This document shows positions 1-7,610 of a stretch of 27,837 nucleotides of DNA, piece after piece; within the stretch, counting starts at the first letter, position 1, and the number at the start of each line of letters is the position of its first letter. Origin of the DNA: JBEKYD01 sp049509915 (GTDB lineage Bacteria; Acidobacteriota; Terriglobia; Bryobacterales; Bryobacteraceae). The position numbers and the translations under genes are program-made. The stretch lies in contig JBEKZL010000062.1 in the NCBI GenBank assembly GCA_049509915.1, positions 1-27,837 of the forward strand, written 5' to 3'. The notes under the pieces are model-generated. The model saw only the letters and a list, made by a program, of their open reading frames with translations, did no database searches and was not told the origin of the DNA.

Positions 1-482
1 GCGATCTGGGTTTCGCCGTAGGTCAACGACGGGCGCACGATAGTGATGGGGAAAGCCTCCTCGCGATAGGCGCGCATGAGGCGCTCTTCGCAGGCGATCT
101 TCTGCTGGGAATACGTCCAGTAAGGGTTGGCGAGCGGAGTGGACTCGGTGATGAGATAGCTGGTGGCGGGCTTCTGATAGGCGCTGGCGGAACTGATGAA
201 GAGGTACTGGCGGGCGCGGCCGCGGAAAAGGGCGATGTCGCGCTCGACGTGGGCGGGTTCAAAGGCGATCCAATCGACCACGGCATCGAAGGACGTACCG
301 GCAAGCGCGCGGGAAACGGCCGCGGCGTCTTCGATGTCCACGGCAATGACGTTCGCGCCGGCCGGCGGACGGGCCGAGTGGCGGCCGCGGTTGAGGAGGG
401 TAATATCAATGCCGCGCTCGATCGCCAACTGCGTCGAAGCGGTGCTGATGACGCCGGTCCCGCCGATGAAGAGAACTTTCAT
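1..482 (-). CDS. NAD-dependent epimerase/dehydratase, 3' end beyond the window
   Basis: The first 160 residues of an extended short-chain dehydrogenase/epimerase are visible; the gene runs off the left edge. The N-terminus MKVLFIGGTGVIS is a Rossmann nucleotide-binding loop, and the GGTGVIS form is typical of atypical or extended SDRs. An acidic residue ends the region VIAVDIED, as expected for the dinucleotide pocket. The catalytic serine region LFISSASAYQKP and the YSQQK motif (YxxxK) follow at about residues 95-129. The ATG at 482 directly precedes the Rossmann strand. It is the last visible gene of a minus-strand run behind the DUF362 gene, with an 85-nt gap. Substrate is unknown; relatives act on nucleotide sugars or are uncharacterised. 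Confidence 0.85.
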   Translation of the reverse strand, partial: MKVLFIGGTGVISTASTQLAIERGIDITLLNRGRHSARPPAGANVIAVDIEDAAAVSRALAGTSFDAVVDWIAFEPAHVERDIALFRGRARQYLFISSASAYQKPATSYLITESTPLANPYWTYSQQKIACEERLMRAYREEAFPITIVRPSLTYGETQI

Positions 483-567
483 AAGATAAGTTGTAGCAAG
501 CTTTGCAAGACCCGGCGGGCGGTCGTGGCTCGGAAAAGGCATCGAACTGTTCCACGGGGTGGCGGGG

Positions 568-1728
568 TCAACGGAACGGGGTGCGCACAGCGGCTATGGT
601 AGCGCCGCGGATTTCGAATTTCTTCAAGTCACGCGCGCCGATGCCGGCCTGCTCGGCCAACTCGAGGACGCTGTCGCAGGCCTCGAAGGGGGGCGTGCCG
701 TGAGAAGCCATGGGGTCGAAACCCATTGCGGCGGCGGCGGCCGCATCGGCGCAGACCGGGTTGCGGCTGGCGATCAGGATGCCCGGATTGACCAGCCGGA
801 TCTTGCGCGGCGAGCCTGCATCGAGCGACGCCCCGCTCCCGGCAGTCTGGGTCTGGATGCCGTCGACGATAGCCAGGTCTACCGGCCTGGCACGGACGAG
901 GTCTATAGCGATGCGTGGAATGCGGTAGCCGGGCTCGCGGGGCGACTGGGGGTCCTTCTCGGGCGGCGTACCCTCGGGCGGCTGGCGGTTGCCCTTATGG
1001 AACATCGTGAGGGCCCCGTAGGGGCGATCGGCCGGCTGATCGTAGCCGGCGGAATCGCCGTAAACCGTGCCCGGAACGATGCCCACCATGTTCTTCAAAG
1101 AGAGGGAAAGGCCGGTCTGTTCGTGCTCTTTCAGTTTGGCGATGGAGACCATTACGTCGCATTCGGAGTAAGAGTGATTTACGTCGAACCCGGAATAGAT
1201 CAGACCGCCGCCGGATACCTCGAGGCGCTTGTACTCTTTGCCGTGTCCGAGAAAGCCGGTATTTTCCATTTCCACTTTCGGAGCCGCGGCCAGCAGATCG
1301 GCCGGATCCCAGCCGCCGATCAGGAAGTTTTCTTCCAGGGGATGATCGTCCTCGGTGGAACCCTCCAGGATTCGGACGCGGCGGGCGCCGGATTCGCCGA
1401 GCAGGTGGACCGCCGCTCCGATCACCACGGGATGGCTCCAGCGGGTATCCCACGCGGGGCGGTAGCCGGTGCGGTCGCGGTAAGATCCGGTCATGTTGAT
1501 TTTGACCGCTACGGTTTTGCCTGAAACCAGTGCGCCGATGCCGCCAAGCTGGTCGAACATCTTGCGCATGCCGGCGAGCACTCGGTTGTCATAGGCGGGG
1601 CAGCGAGCGAGTGCGACGGGGGACGAAGGGGCAACCGGAGTGGCGTGGATCCGTGGCGCGGCCAGGCCCGCCGCGGCGGCAGCCATCCACTGGCGCCGCG
1701 TCCAGCAGGGGGAATTAACTTGGGTCAT
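568..1728 (-). CDS. DUF362 domain protein with Tat-like signal
   Basis: A 386-residue protein of the DUF362 family. The longest open frame reaches back to 1965, but the start at 1728 is preferred. It lies 1 nt past the stop of the upstream gene, and only then does the protein begin with a twin-arginine signal (TRRQWM at residues 10-15, then an Ala-rich hydrophobic stretch). Family-typical segments are KTVAVKINMTG, a conserved WDTRWSHP region, ECDVMVSIAKLKEHEQTG and LSLKNMVGIVPG. No ferredoxin-like 4Fe-4S cysteine cluster is present, although some DUF362 proteins carry one. Function of the family is unknown. Export by Tat suggests a folded, possibly cofactor-bearing periplasmic protein. It is probably co-translated with the preceding hypothetical gene. 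Confidence 0.82.
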   Translation of the reverse strand: MTQVNSPCWTRRQWMAAAAAGLAAPRIHATPVAPSSPVALARCPAYDNRVLAGMRKMFDQLGGIGALVSGKTVAVKINMTGSYRDRTGYRPAWDTRWSHPVVIGAAVHLLGESGARRVRILEGSTEDDHPLEENFLIGGWDPADLLAAAPKVEMENTGFLGHGKEYKRLEVSGGGLIYSGFDVNHSYSECDVMVSIAKLKEHEQTGLSLSLKNMVGIVPGTVYGDSAGYDQPADRPYGALTMFHKGNRQPPEGTPPEKDPQSPREPGYRIPRIAIDLVRARPVDLAIVDGIQTQTAGSGASLDAGSPRKIRLVNPGILIASRNPVCADAAAAAAMGFDPMASHGTPPFEACDSVLELAEQAGIGARDLKKFEIRGATIAAVRTPFR

Positions 1729-1729
1729 C

Positions 1730-2926
1730 TCAGGCCTCCAGCTCCACTTCGGCGTAATCGGTGAATTCGGGGACAGGGATCTCGGTTCCCAACTGGCCAC
1801 GGACCGGCTGCACAGCTCTTTCCCCGGCCAGGGTGACGACGCGCGCCCGGCGGTAGGTCTTGCGAAAACTGAGAGTGATGGGCAGGGTGGGGCCGGAGGC
1901 GTAGGGAACAAGGCGCGCGACCGCCCGGTCCTGGTTCGGGCTGGCCACATAGAGCGCGTCCACATCGGGGCCGTTCCACATCTGCACCGGGTCTTCGCGA
2001 TGACTCAACAGGACGTGAACCTGGTCGACCAGGGTGAAGGGGTCCTCCCACTTTTGCAGCGGCATGGCCACGCGGCCTTTACCGGCGCGGCGCACGCTGT
2101 GCTCCGAGCGTCTCTCTTCGGGCGCGGTGTCGACAGTTCCGAGCGGAGCAATCAGCAAACCGCCGGCCTGGGCGAATTCCAGCAAGCCGGCGAGAACCGC
2201 TCCACGCGGCGGGGTGTTCTCCAGGTAAACGACGGCCTTCTGCCCGGCGAACGACCGAGCGCCAATGTCCGAGGCGAGGAGCACCCGGAAGGCCAAGTGG
2301 CGGCGAGGCGCCAGATTCAGAAACTCCTCGCTGAGCAGCTTGTCGTCACCCTCGAAGGTAGATGCCACAGTGAGCGGCGCGACAGGCTCCCAGGCTCGCT
2401 GGCCACGCCGCGATTCGGCGAACCGCAGGGCGGCCAACATGCGCTGCCATTGGCCCAGGGCCTTCTCGTTGCGCTTCGAGATCTGCCCCGCGAAAAAGCC
2501 GTCCAGGGCGATCACCCAATGCGCGCCGTAGGCCTCCGCCTCGGTGATGGGCTTCACAAAGCTCTCGAGCGGAACCACCGCATTGCCGGCCGGCGGCGTG
2601 TAGGTGAGCCAGACTATTTTGCCCGGTTTCCTAAGCTGCGCCAGGCGCACCACCGACGCGTTGGAATCCACCCACGCCGCGCCGGTGGCGCCGCCGCCCG
2701 CGGTGTCTTTTCTGGTAGCGGCCACCACGCCCGGCCATACGCCGTCCTGCAGATCGACGCCTTCGGGAGGACGATCCTTGTCCAGTCGGACGAATGGCAA
2801 ATCGCCCAGGGGGAAGGGCGGCGGCGCATCGCCGGCGATGCAGCCGATCGGCGCACCCTTCAAAAACTCAAGGTTGGCAGGTTCGGTCCACGATGCCGGC
2901 CAACGAAACGGAATCGATTCTGGCAT
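1730..2926 (-). CDS. Hypothetical protein, possibly glycosidase-like
   Basis: 398 residues with no signal peptide and no family I can name firmly. The first half (about 1-190) has an α/β look, with short hydrophobic strands alternating with helices (KIVWLTYTPP, HWVIALDGFFAG). The middle part, LTVASTFEGDD followed by a helix and a hydrophobic strand, resembles the GATase-like or trimerisation domain of some glycoside hydrolases. The C-terminal 80 residues look like a β-sandwich (ITLSFRKTYRRARVV). The stop is 1 nt from the DUF362 start, so the two are probably co-translated. A glycosidase-related role is only a guess from the pattern. The start at 2926 has a weak ribosome site, so it is less certain than the reading frame. 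Confidence 0.7.
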   Translation of the reverse strand: MPESIPFRWPASWTEPANLEFLKGAPIGCIAGDAPPPFPLGDLPFVRLDKDRPPEGVDLQDGVWPGVVAATRKDTAGGGATGAAWVDSNASVVRLAQLRKPGKIVWLTYTPPAGNAVVPLESFVKPITEAEAYGAHWVIALDGFFAGQISKRNEKALGQWQRMLAALRFAESRRGQRAWEPVAPLTVASTFEGDDKLLSEEFLNLAPRRHLAFRVLLASDIGARSFAGQKAVVYLENTPPRGAVLAGLLEFAQAGGLLIAPLGTVDTAPEERRSEHSVRRAGKGRVAMPLQKWEDPFTLVDQVHVLLSHREDPVQMWNGPDVDALYVASPNQDRAVARLVPYASGPTLPITLSFRKTYRRARVVTLAGERAVQPVRGQLGTEIPVPEFTDYAEVELEA

Positions 2927-3002
2927 GTCTTGCTACCGCTGCGAGCGGGCAGGCGTGCAGGTACACCCGCCCACGATTCGCCATGGCTTGCCAAGCCGCT
3001 CG

Positions 3003-4142
3003 CTACGACTTCGACAGGGCGAGCGGGATGTTCTGTTTGGCCTGTTCCAGGGTGGTCATGCCGATGACCACGCCGCTCAGGTTCTTGTTCTGCAAGGCGA
3101 AATGGAAGCCCTTCTGGAAAACCGTCATGCTGTCTCCGGGAATCAGCTTGTTCAGTGCCGCCACCCGTTCCGGAATAGTTTCCCTGCGATTGAAAGGATT
3201 CTGAACCACGCGGGCGGCCTTCATGCACAGCACGCCGAAATCCGCTTTCCTGGCTTTTTCGATGACCGGGTCCACGCGGTCGGCGTTCAGAAAGTGATAG
3301 GCGATCATCCCCATCGAATACACTCCGGTGTCGATGGCCGCGTCCAGTATGCCCGCCGGATCGGAGTGCGCCGAAAAGCCGAGGAAGCGCGCTTTGCCGG
3401 CCTTCTTGAGAATCTCGAACGCGTCGAACACCTCGGTGGTGCGAGTCACTTCGTACGGTGTATCGATGCCTCGCATGAGCACGCAATCCACGTGGTCGGT
3501 CCCGAGCGACTGGAGGCTCTTGTCCACCGAATCCAAAATGTACTGCTTGTAAACCTTCTGAGCGTCGACCTTGCCGGCGTATTTCTGCGAGAGGATATTG
3601 GAGACGATAGCCATGCGGACCAGCATCTCCTGGCCATTGAAGTACGGCCCCATATAATTGGGCTCGGCGATTTTCTTGGCTTTGATTTCGTCGTTGGCCT
3701 GGGCGGTAATCTGGGCCTGCTCGTCGTCGGGCAAGCTCTTAAAGAGCCGTTGATAGGTCATGGTTCGGTTGGGGAACACATTGACCTTGGTGGACTGGAA
3801 GAAATTGGTACGTCCGCGCGTCTTATGAACCTGCGCGTAGCCCTTTTCGCTGAGACCGTTGCCGTAATTGGGCGCGGTATCGAAATAGTTCAGCCCCATG
3901 TCGGCGGACCAGAGGACCTGGTCGATGTTGTCGGGCCGGATATCGTCGCCGCCCATGCCGATGGAGGAGATCATGTACCCGGTCCGCCCCAGCCGGCGGT
4001 ACGTCATGTTCGGCTGCCGGTTCCTCCATTCATCGCCCGTCGCGGGAGCGTCCATGGCGCGCGCCGGTAGCGCCGCCGAAGCCACTGTGGCAGCCGACGC
4101 CGCCAGGAAGGCACGCCGATTCAGTTCCGCTTTCAATGCCAT
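3003..4142 (-). CDS. Tat-exported aldo/keto reductase
   Basis: 379 residues. The N-terminus NRRAFLAASAATVASAALPARA is a twin-arginine signal, so the enzyme is probably exported folded with NADP(H) bound. The AKR barrel starts at MTYRRLGRTG (about 46). Of the AKR tetrad, Asp88 and Tyr93 (NYFDTAPNYG) and Lys119 (STKVN) are present. The position of the usual catalytic His, at the end of the fourth strand (DCVLMRG), is Arg224. An insert of about 60 residues follows the Lys strand (residues 125-195). It is first in a minus-strand run with the hypothetical, DUF362 and epimerase genes, with a 76-nt gap to the next gene. Substrate unknown. Confidence 0.9.
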   Translation of the reverse strand: MALKAELNRRAFLAASAATVASAALPARAMDAPATGDEWRNRQPNMTYRRLGRTGYMISSIGMGGDDIRPDNIDQVLWSADMGLNYFDTAPNYGNGLSEKGYAQVHKTRGRTNFFQSTKVNVFPNRTMTYQRLFKSLPDDEQAQITAQANDEIKAKKIAEPNYMGPYFNGQEMLVRMAIVSNILSQKYAGKVDAQKVYKQYILDSVDKSLQSLGTDHVDCVLMRGIDTPYEVTRTTEVFDAFEILKKAGKARFLGFSAHSDPAGILDAAIDTGVYSMGMIAYHFLNADRVDPVIEKARKADFGVLCMKAARVVQNPFNRRETIPERVAALNKLIPGDSMTVFQKGFHFALQNKNLSGVVIGMTTLEQAKQNIPLALSKS

Positions 4143-4172
4143 GCGCAGGCCCCCTTTTCCAACCTTCGGCTC

Positions 4173-4178
4173 ACTATA
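4173..4178 (-). promoter_or_regulatory. Possible -10 element for the aldo/keto reductase run
   Basis: Read on the minus strand, TATAGT lies about 30 nt upstream of the start at 4142. No convincing -35 box is seen at 16-18 nt spacing, so this is a weak call. The surrounding 4143-4399 spacer contains no gene I can support. Confidence 0.3.
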
Positions 4179-4289
4179 ACACCTATCGCCGCGCGAATAT
4201 GGCAGTTTAGGAACTCGTTATCGGGTGGAGTGCTTGGTGGTCTGTCGGAGCCAGGCCAGCGGCAAGGGGCGATAGACGACGAAAAACGA

Positions 4290-4309
4290 TCGTCTGTCCT
4301 CGTCTGTCC
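4290..4309. repeat. Tandem 10-bp repeat in the intergenic spacer
   Basis: Two exact adjacent copies of TCGTCTGTCC. The first also pairs with AGACGA at 4274-4279, giving a 6-bp stem with a 10-nt loop. It lies between the nucleoside hydrolase stop and the aldo/keto reductase promoter region. No function is evident. Confidence 0.6.
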
Positions 4310-4399
4310 CACGGCGCAACAAGCCGCAACGCCTTCGGGGGGAGACATGGCTTTGTCAGGCGAGACAGGAGTTGGATGGGCACGAAAGCCGGAGGGCTC

Positions 4400-5329
4400 C
4401 TATCGACGGGCGGGTGGCTGGCTGGCGAGAAGCGCGAGGACTTCAAGAATCTCGGCGCGTTTGGACGGGTCCAGACGGAGATAGCGGCGGTCGCCCTGGC
4501 CGGGTGAGAAGCGTGTCGCTCCGTTCGATTCCACCACGACGGTGCCCGGTTCGGAGAGGCCGAAGTAGCTATGCGCCGGGCGCACGGCCTGGAGGGCGGC
4601 GGTGAGGTCCCAAGTGGGCCGGTCGTAGGGCATGTTGTGATAAGCGCGGTAAGATTCCGCGATGGGGTGCGGGCGGGCATAGGTGAAGTCGCGCTCGATG
4701 CTGACGGCGGGGAACAGGAGCTCGCGGCCGATTTCGAAGCCGCTGAACACGACGGGGGTGGGCCAGCGCTCGAAGACGGCTTTGGCCGAGGCGACGTCGG
4801 TGCGGACGTTGTACTCCGGCTCGCCGCCGGTGAAGTCGCCGGCCATGGCGACCACGAGGGCTACCTTCTGTTTGGCGAGGGCGGCGCCACCGGGGGAATC
4901 GAGCAGCGCGGCCAGATTGGTGCTGAAACCGGTCTGCACGATCACGACCTTTTCGCGGGCGTTGGTGAGGAGGCTGCGCAGCACGGCGGGCGCGGGCTCG
5001 GCGGGGCCGGCGTCAGCGGATACGGCGCGCAGCGCGGCTGTCATGTAGCCATCCTGGGAACCGCCTTTGAGCTGTTTGATGGCGGCGCCTACGGGCAAAT
5101 CAGCGCGGCCGTAGAAACGATTGACCATCCTTATATAGGGAACGGCCGACGGATGGCCGTTGGTGAGGGTGACTCCAATCAGCTCGCACTCGCCGCGATC
5201 GCTCAACGCGTGCAGCATGGCGAGCGCCAGGGCGTCGTCGATATCGTTGCCCATATCGGTGTCGAAGATCACCGGCTGGGCGGCAAAGCAGAGGCTCGCC
5301 GCCAGGCAAACCACGATCGGAATTCGCAT
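4400..5329 (-). CDS. Inosine-uridine preferring nucleoside hydrolase family protein
   Basis: 309 residues, the usual length for the family. Residues 1-17 form a Sec signal (MRIPIVVCLAASLCFA), so this is a periplasmic or exported member. The calcium and ribose binding motif DTDMGNDIDD is at residues 23-32. The family hydrolyses the N-glycosidic bond of nucleosides. Other family-like segments are VVIVQTGFSTNLAALL, the GGEPEYNVRTD segment (position of the substrate-binding Asn and Glu) and RPTWDLTAAL near the C-terminus. The open frame extends to 5419, but the start at 5329 is chosen for its signal peptide. This ATG also shares one base with the CRTAC1 stop (TGATG), a sign of translational coupling. 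It is the last gene of the histidine kinase operon. Confidence 0.88.
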   Translation of the reverse strand: MRIPIVVCLAASLCFAAQPVIFDTDMGNDIDDALALAMLHALSDRGECELIGVTLTNGHPSAVPYIRMVNRFYGRADLPVGAAIKQLKGGSQDGYMTAALRAVSADAGPAEPAPAVLRSLLTNAREKVVIVQTGFSTNLAALLDSPGGAALAKQKVALVVAMAGDFTGGEPEYNVRTDVASAKAVFERWPTPVVFSGFEIGRELLFPAVSIERDFTYARPHPIAESYRAYHNMPYDRPTWDLTAALQAVRPAHSYFGLSEPGTVVVESNGATRFSPGQGDRRYLRLDPSKRAEILEVLALLASQPPARR

Positions 5330-6981
5330 CACTTGGATTGTACCGGCTTCGAGCCTTCCTCGCACTGGTAAACGCCCGCCGCCAGGGGTCCGTGCTCGTC
5401 GACTCTGCCGCTGGGCCATTCGACGATGAGACGTTCCGCGCGCTCGCGGCGTCCCAACCCGAATGTCAAGGCCAGTTCGGATTGCGAGAGGTAGCTCGAT
5501 CCGCTCTTGACCACGCGGGACTCGGCGCCTTCAGTGGTGGTGAGGCGAGCCACCGCGCCGATGGCATCGCGATTCGATTTGGTGCCGCGGAGACGCAGGC
5601 GGAGCGACCGGTTGCCGCTCGAGACGTCGTTGCGATACAGATAAGCCGGGCCTTGATTGGTGGTGACCAACAGGTCCAGGTCGCCATCGTTGTCGAAATC
5701 GCCGCAGGCCGCGCCACGGGCGACTTTAGGCGTGGCAAAGCCTTCGCCGGCCTGGCGCGCGACGTCGCGGAACAGGCCATGACCGTTATTCAGAAACAAC
5801 TGCGGCGCCTGGGCGTAGCCGATTTTGCCGCGCATATTGCGGGCCGTCTCGTCGATGTGGCCGTTGGCGGCGAACAAGTCCAGGTTGCCGTCCAGATCGG
5901 CATCGAAGAACAGGCAACCGAATCCGAGACTGTTGACCGAGGCCGGCCCGACGCCGCTGGCGAAGGCAATATCCTTGTAGACGCCGTCGGCGCCAGGCCG
6001 GTACAGCGCCATCATTTCCCCATCGAAGTTGGTGATGGCGATGGATTGAACACCGCTGCGGTCGATATCGCCCGAATCGATTCCCATCCCGGCCCGCGCC
6101 CTGCCGTCTTCGCTGAAGGCCACGTCGGCGTGCACGGCAACGTCTTCGAAGGTACCGTCGCGGCGGTTGCGGTACAGCTTATTGGGCTGGGTGTCGTTGG
6201 TCACCAGAAGGTCCGGCCAGCCATCATGATCGTAATCGAGCATGGCGACGCCGAGCGACTTGGACGAAGTATCGAACACGCCGCTGTGGGCGGTGACGTC
6301 CTCGAACGTGCCGTTGCCGCGATTGTGAAACAGCCAGCAGGTGGCGCCGTGATAGGCCTCCGGCGTGCAGTAGGACTTGCGCTTGCCGTCCACGCTGCAG
6401 AAGACGTCGTGCTCCGGGGCCCACTTTACGTAGTTGCAGACGAAGAGGTCCAGGTATCCGTCCCTGTCGAAATCGAACCACACCGCGGACATGCTGAACC
6501 CGGTGCGGCCGCCCAAGCCGGCCTTCTCCGTGACGTCGATGAAATGGCCCTTGCCGGTGTTCTGGAACAGGCGATTCTGTCCCACGGCCGTGACCAGCAC
6601 GTCCGGAAACCCGTCGTTGTTGTAATCCGCCACCGCCACGCCCATGCCGTACATCTCCACCGCCAGGCCGGCCTGCTCCGTAACGTCGGTGAAGGTTCCG
6701 TTGCGATTGTTGCGATAGAGCTGGAGGGTGCTGTGGCGGCGCTTGTGCCCGGGCCAATCCATGCCGTTCACCAACAGAATGTCGAGCCAGCCGTCGCCAT
6801 CGTAATCCAGAAAGGCGCAGCCCGGGCCCATGGTTTCCGGCAGGTACTTGGCGCCAAACGCGCCGCTGTTGTGTTCGAAGCGGATGCCGGCGCGCGCGGT
6901 GACGTCGGTGAGGGCGAAGCCCAGGCCGGCGGCGCGAAGGGGGAGGGCGGCCGCGGCCAGTAGAAAGTCGCGGCGCCTCAC
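5329..6981 (-). CDS. CRTAC1 family FG-GAP/ASPIC-UnbV protein
   Basis: 550 residues, starting with GTG inside a 4-nt GTGA overlap with the response regulator stop. The N-terminus RRRDFLLAAAALPL is Tat-like. Seven calcium-loop repeats are visible, near residues 59, 119, 170, 249, 305, 360 and 428 (for example DYDGDGWLD and DFDRDGYLD), implying a seven-bladed propeller. The fifth loop is degenerate (DIDRSGVQS). An ASPIC/UnbV domain follows at about 458-535 (GTKSNRDAIGAVARL, GSSYLSQSELALTFGLG). C195 and C205 bracket a conserved insert (SVDGKRKSY). The family is exported and often calcium-binding, and its biochemical role in bacteria is unknown. It is closely similar to the 10060-11697 protein. 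Confidence 0.93.
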   Translation of the reverse strand: MRRRDFLLAAAALPLRAAGLGFALTDVTARAGIRFEHNSGAFGAKYLPETMGPGCAFLDYDGDGWLDILLVNGMDWPGHKRRHSTLQLYRNNRNGTFTDVTEQAGLAVEMYGMGVAVADYNNDGFPDVLVTAVGQNRLFQNTGKGHFIDVTEKAGLGGRTGFSMSAVWFDFDRDGYLDLFVCNYVKWAPEHDVFCSVDGKRKSYCTPEAYHGATCWLFHNRGNGTFEDVTAHSGVFDTSSKSLGVAMLDYDHDGWPDLLVTNDTQPNKLYRNRRDGTFEDVAVHADVAFSEDGRARAGMGIDSGDIDRSGVQSIAITNFDGEMMALYRPGADGVYKDIAFASGVGPASVNSLGFGCLFFDADLDGNLDLFAANGHIDETARNMRGKIGYAQAPQLFLNNGHGLFRDVARQAGEGFATPKVARGAACGDFDNDGDLDLLVTTNQGPAYLYRNDVSSGNRSLRLRLRGTKSNRDAIGAVARLTTTEGAESRVVKSGSSYLSQSELALTFGLGRRERAERLIVEWPSGRVDEHGPLAAGVYQCEEGSKPVQSK

Positions 6982-7610
6982 GTGAGACTCGCCAGACCGT
7001 TGCGAATGGCGTACACCACCAGGTCCGCCGTGTTGTGAATTTCGAGCGTCTGCATGAGGTTGGCGCGATGCACCGCGACGGTGTTGGCGCTCAAGCCGAG
7101 CACCTGGGCGATCTCGCGATTGGATTTTCCATTGACGATCAGTTGCAGCACTTCGAGCTCGCGCGGGGTTAGTTGCGGCGCCGCCGAGCCGGCCGGACCG
7201 GACACAGGTTCGAGGCGCGGATCGAGGACCTGCTGGCCGGCGGCAATCTTGCGAATGGCATCGGTCAATTCCAGGTCGATGGCGTTCTTCAACAGGTAGC
7301 CGCGGGCGCCGGCGTCGAGACAGGTGCGCACGTAGTTCGGTTCGGAGTGCATGCTGAGCATCAGGATGCGGGTCTGCGGCGCCTCTTTCAGAATCTGCCG
7401 CGCGGCCGCGGCGCCGTTCATTCCCGGCAAGGCGAAATCCATCACGATTACCGCCGGCGCCAGTTCACGCGCCTTTTCGATGGCCTCCTGCCCGTCGCTG
7501 GCCTCGCCGGCCACCTCGATATCGTTCTCGTCCTCCAGCATGCGGCGGAAGCCGCGGCGCACCAGGTGATGGTCGTCCACCAGCAGGACCGTGATTTTTT
7601 CGTCAGGCAT
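6978..7610 (-). CDS. NarL/FixJ-type response regulator
   Basis: 210 residues. The receiver domain occupies about 5-120, with the acidic pair D12-D13, phospho-acceptor D58 (VIVMDFALPG), S86 in the Thr/Ser position and K108 (YLLKN). The C-terminal 65 residues are a LuxR-type helix-turn-helix (LTPRELEVLQLIVNGKSNREIA, DNA-contacting SANTVAVHRANLMQTL). It overlaps the histidine kinase by 8 nt and the CRTAC1 gene by 4 nt. It is therefore the cognate partner of the kinase and is made from the same transcript as an exported propeller protein and a nucleoside hydrolase. Its DNA target cannot be identified here. Confidence 0.95.
   Translation of the reverse strand: MPDEKITVLLVDDHHLVRRGFRRMLEDENDIEVAGEASDGQEAIEKARELAPAVIVMDFALPGMNGAAAARQILKEAPQTRILMLSMHSEPNYVRTCLDAGARGYLLKNAIDLELTDAIRKIAAGQQVLDPRLEPVSGPAGSAAPQLTPRELEVLQLIVNGKSNREIAQVLGLSANTVAVHRANLMQTLEIHNTADLVVYAIRNGLASLT

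Noticed and set aside
1729..1965. N-terminal extension of the DUF362 protein
   Set aside because: It lies inside the upstream gene in another frame and would bury the Tat signal.
2985..2997. GGCTTG-C-CAAGCC palindrome after the aldo/keto reductase gene
   Set aside because: The 6-bp stem has a 1-nt centre, no T-run, and a same-strand gene follows closely; not a convincing terminator.
2604..4070. 488-codon plus-strand open frame
   Set aside because: It is antisense to the aldo/keto reductase and the hypothetical gene; the real frames carry a Tat signal and family motifs, this one carries none.
5338..6963. 541-codon plus-strand open frame
   Set aside because: It mirrors the CRTAC1 gene almost exactly; the repeated calcium-loop codons leave the antisense frame free of stops. 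The same holds for 10219-11763 and 23506-25215.
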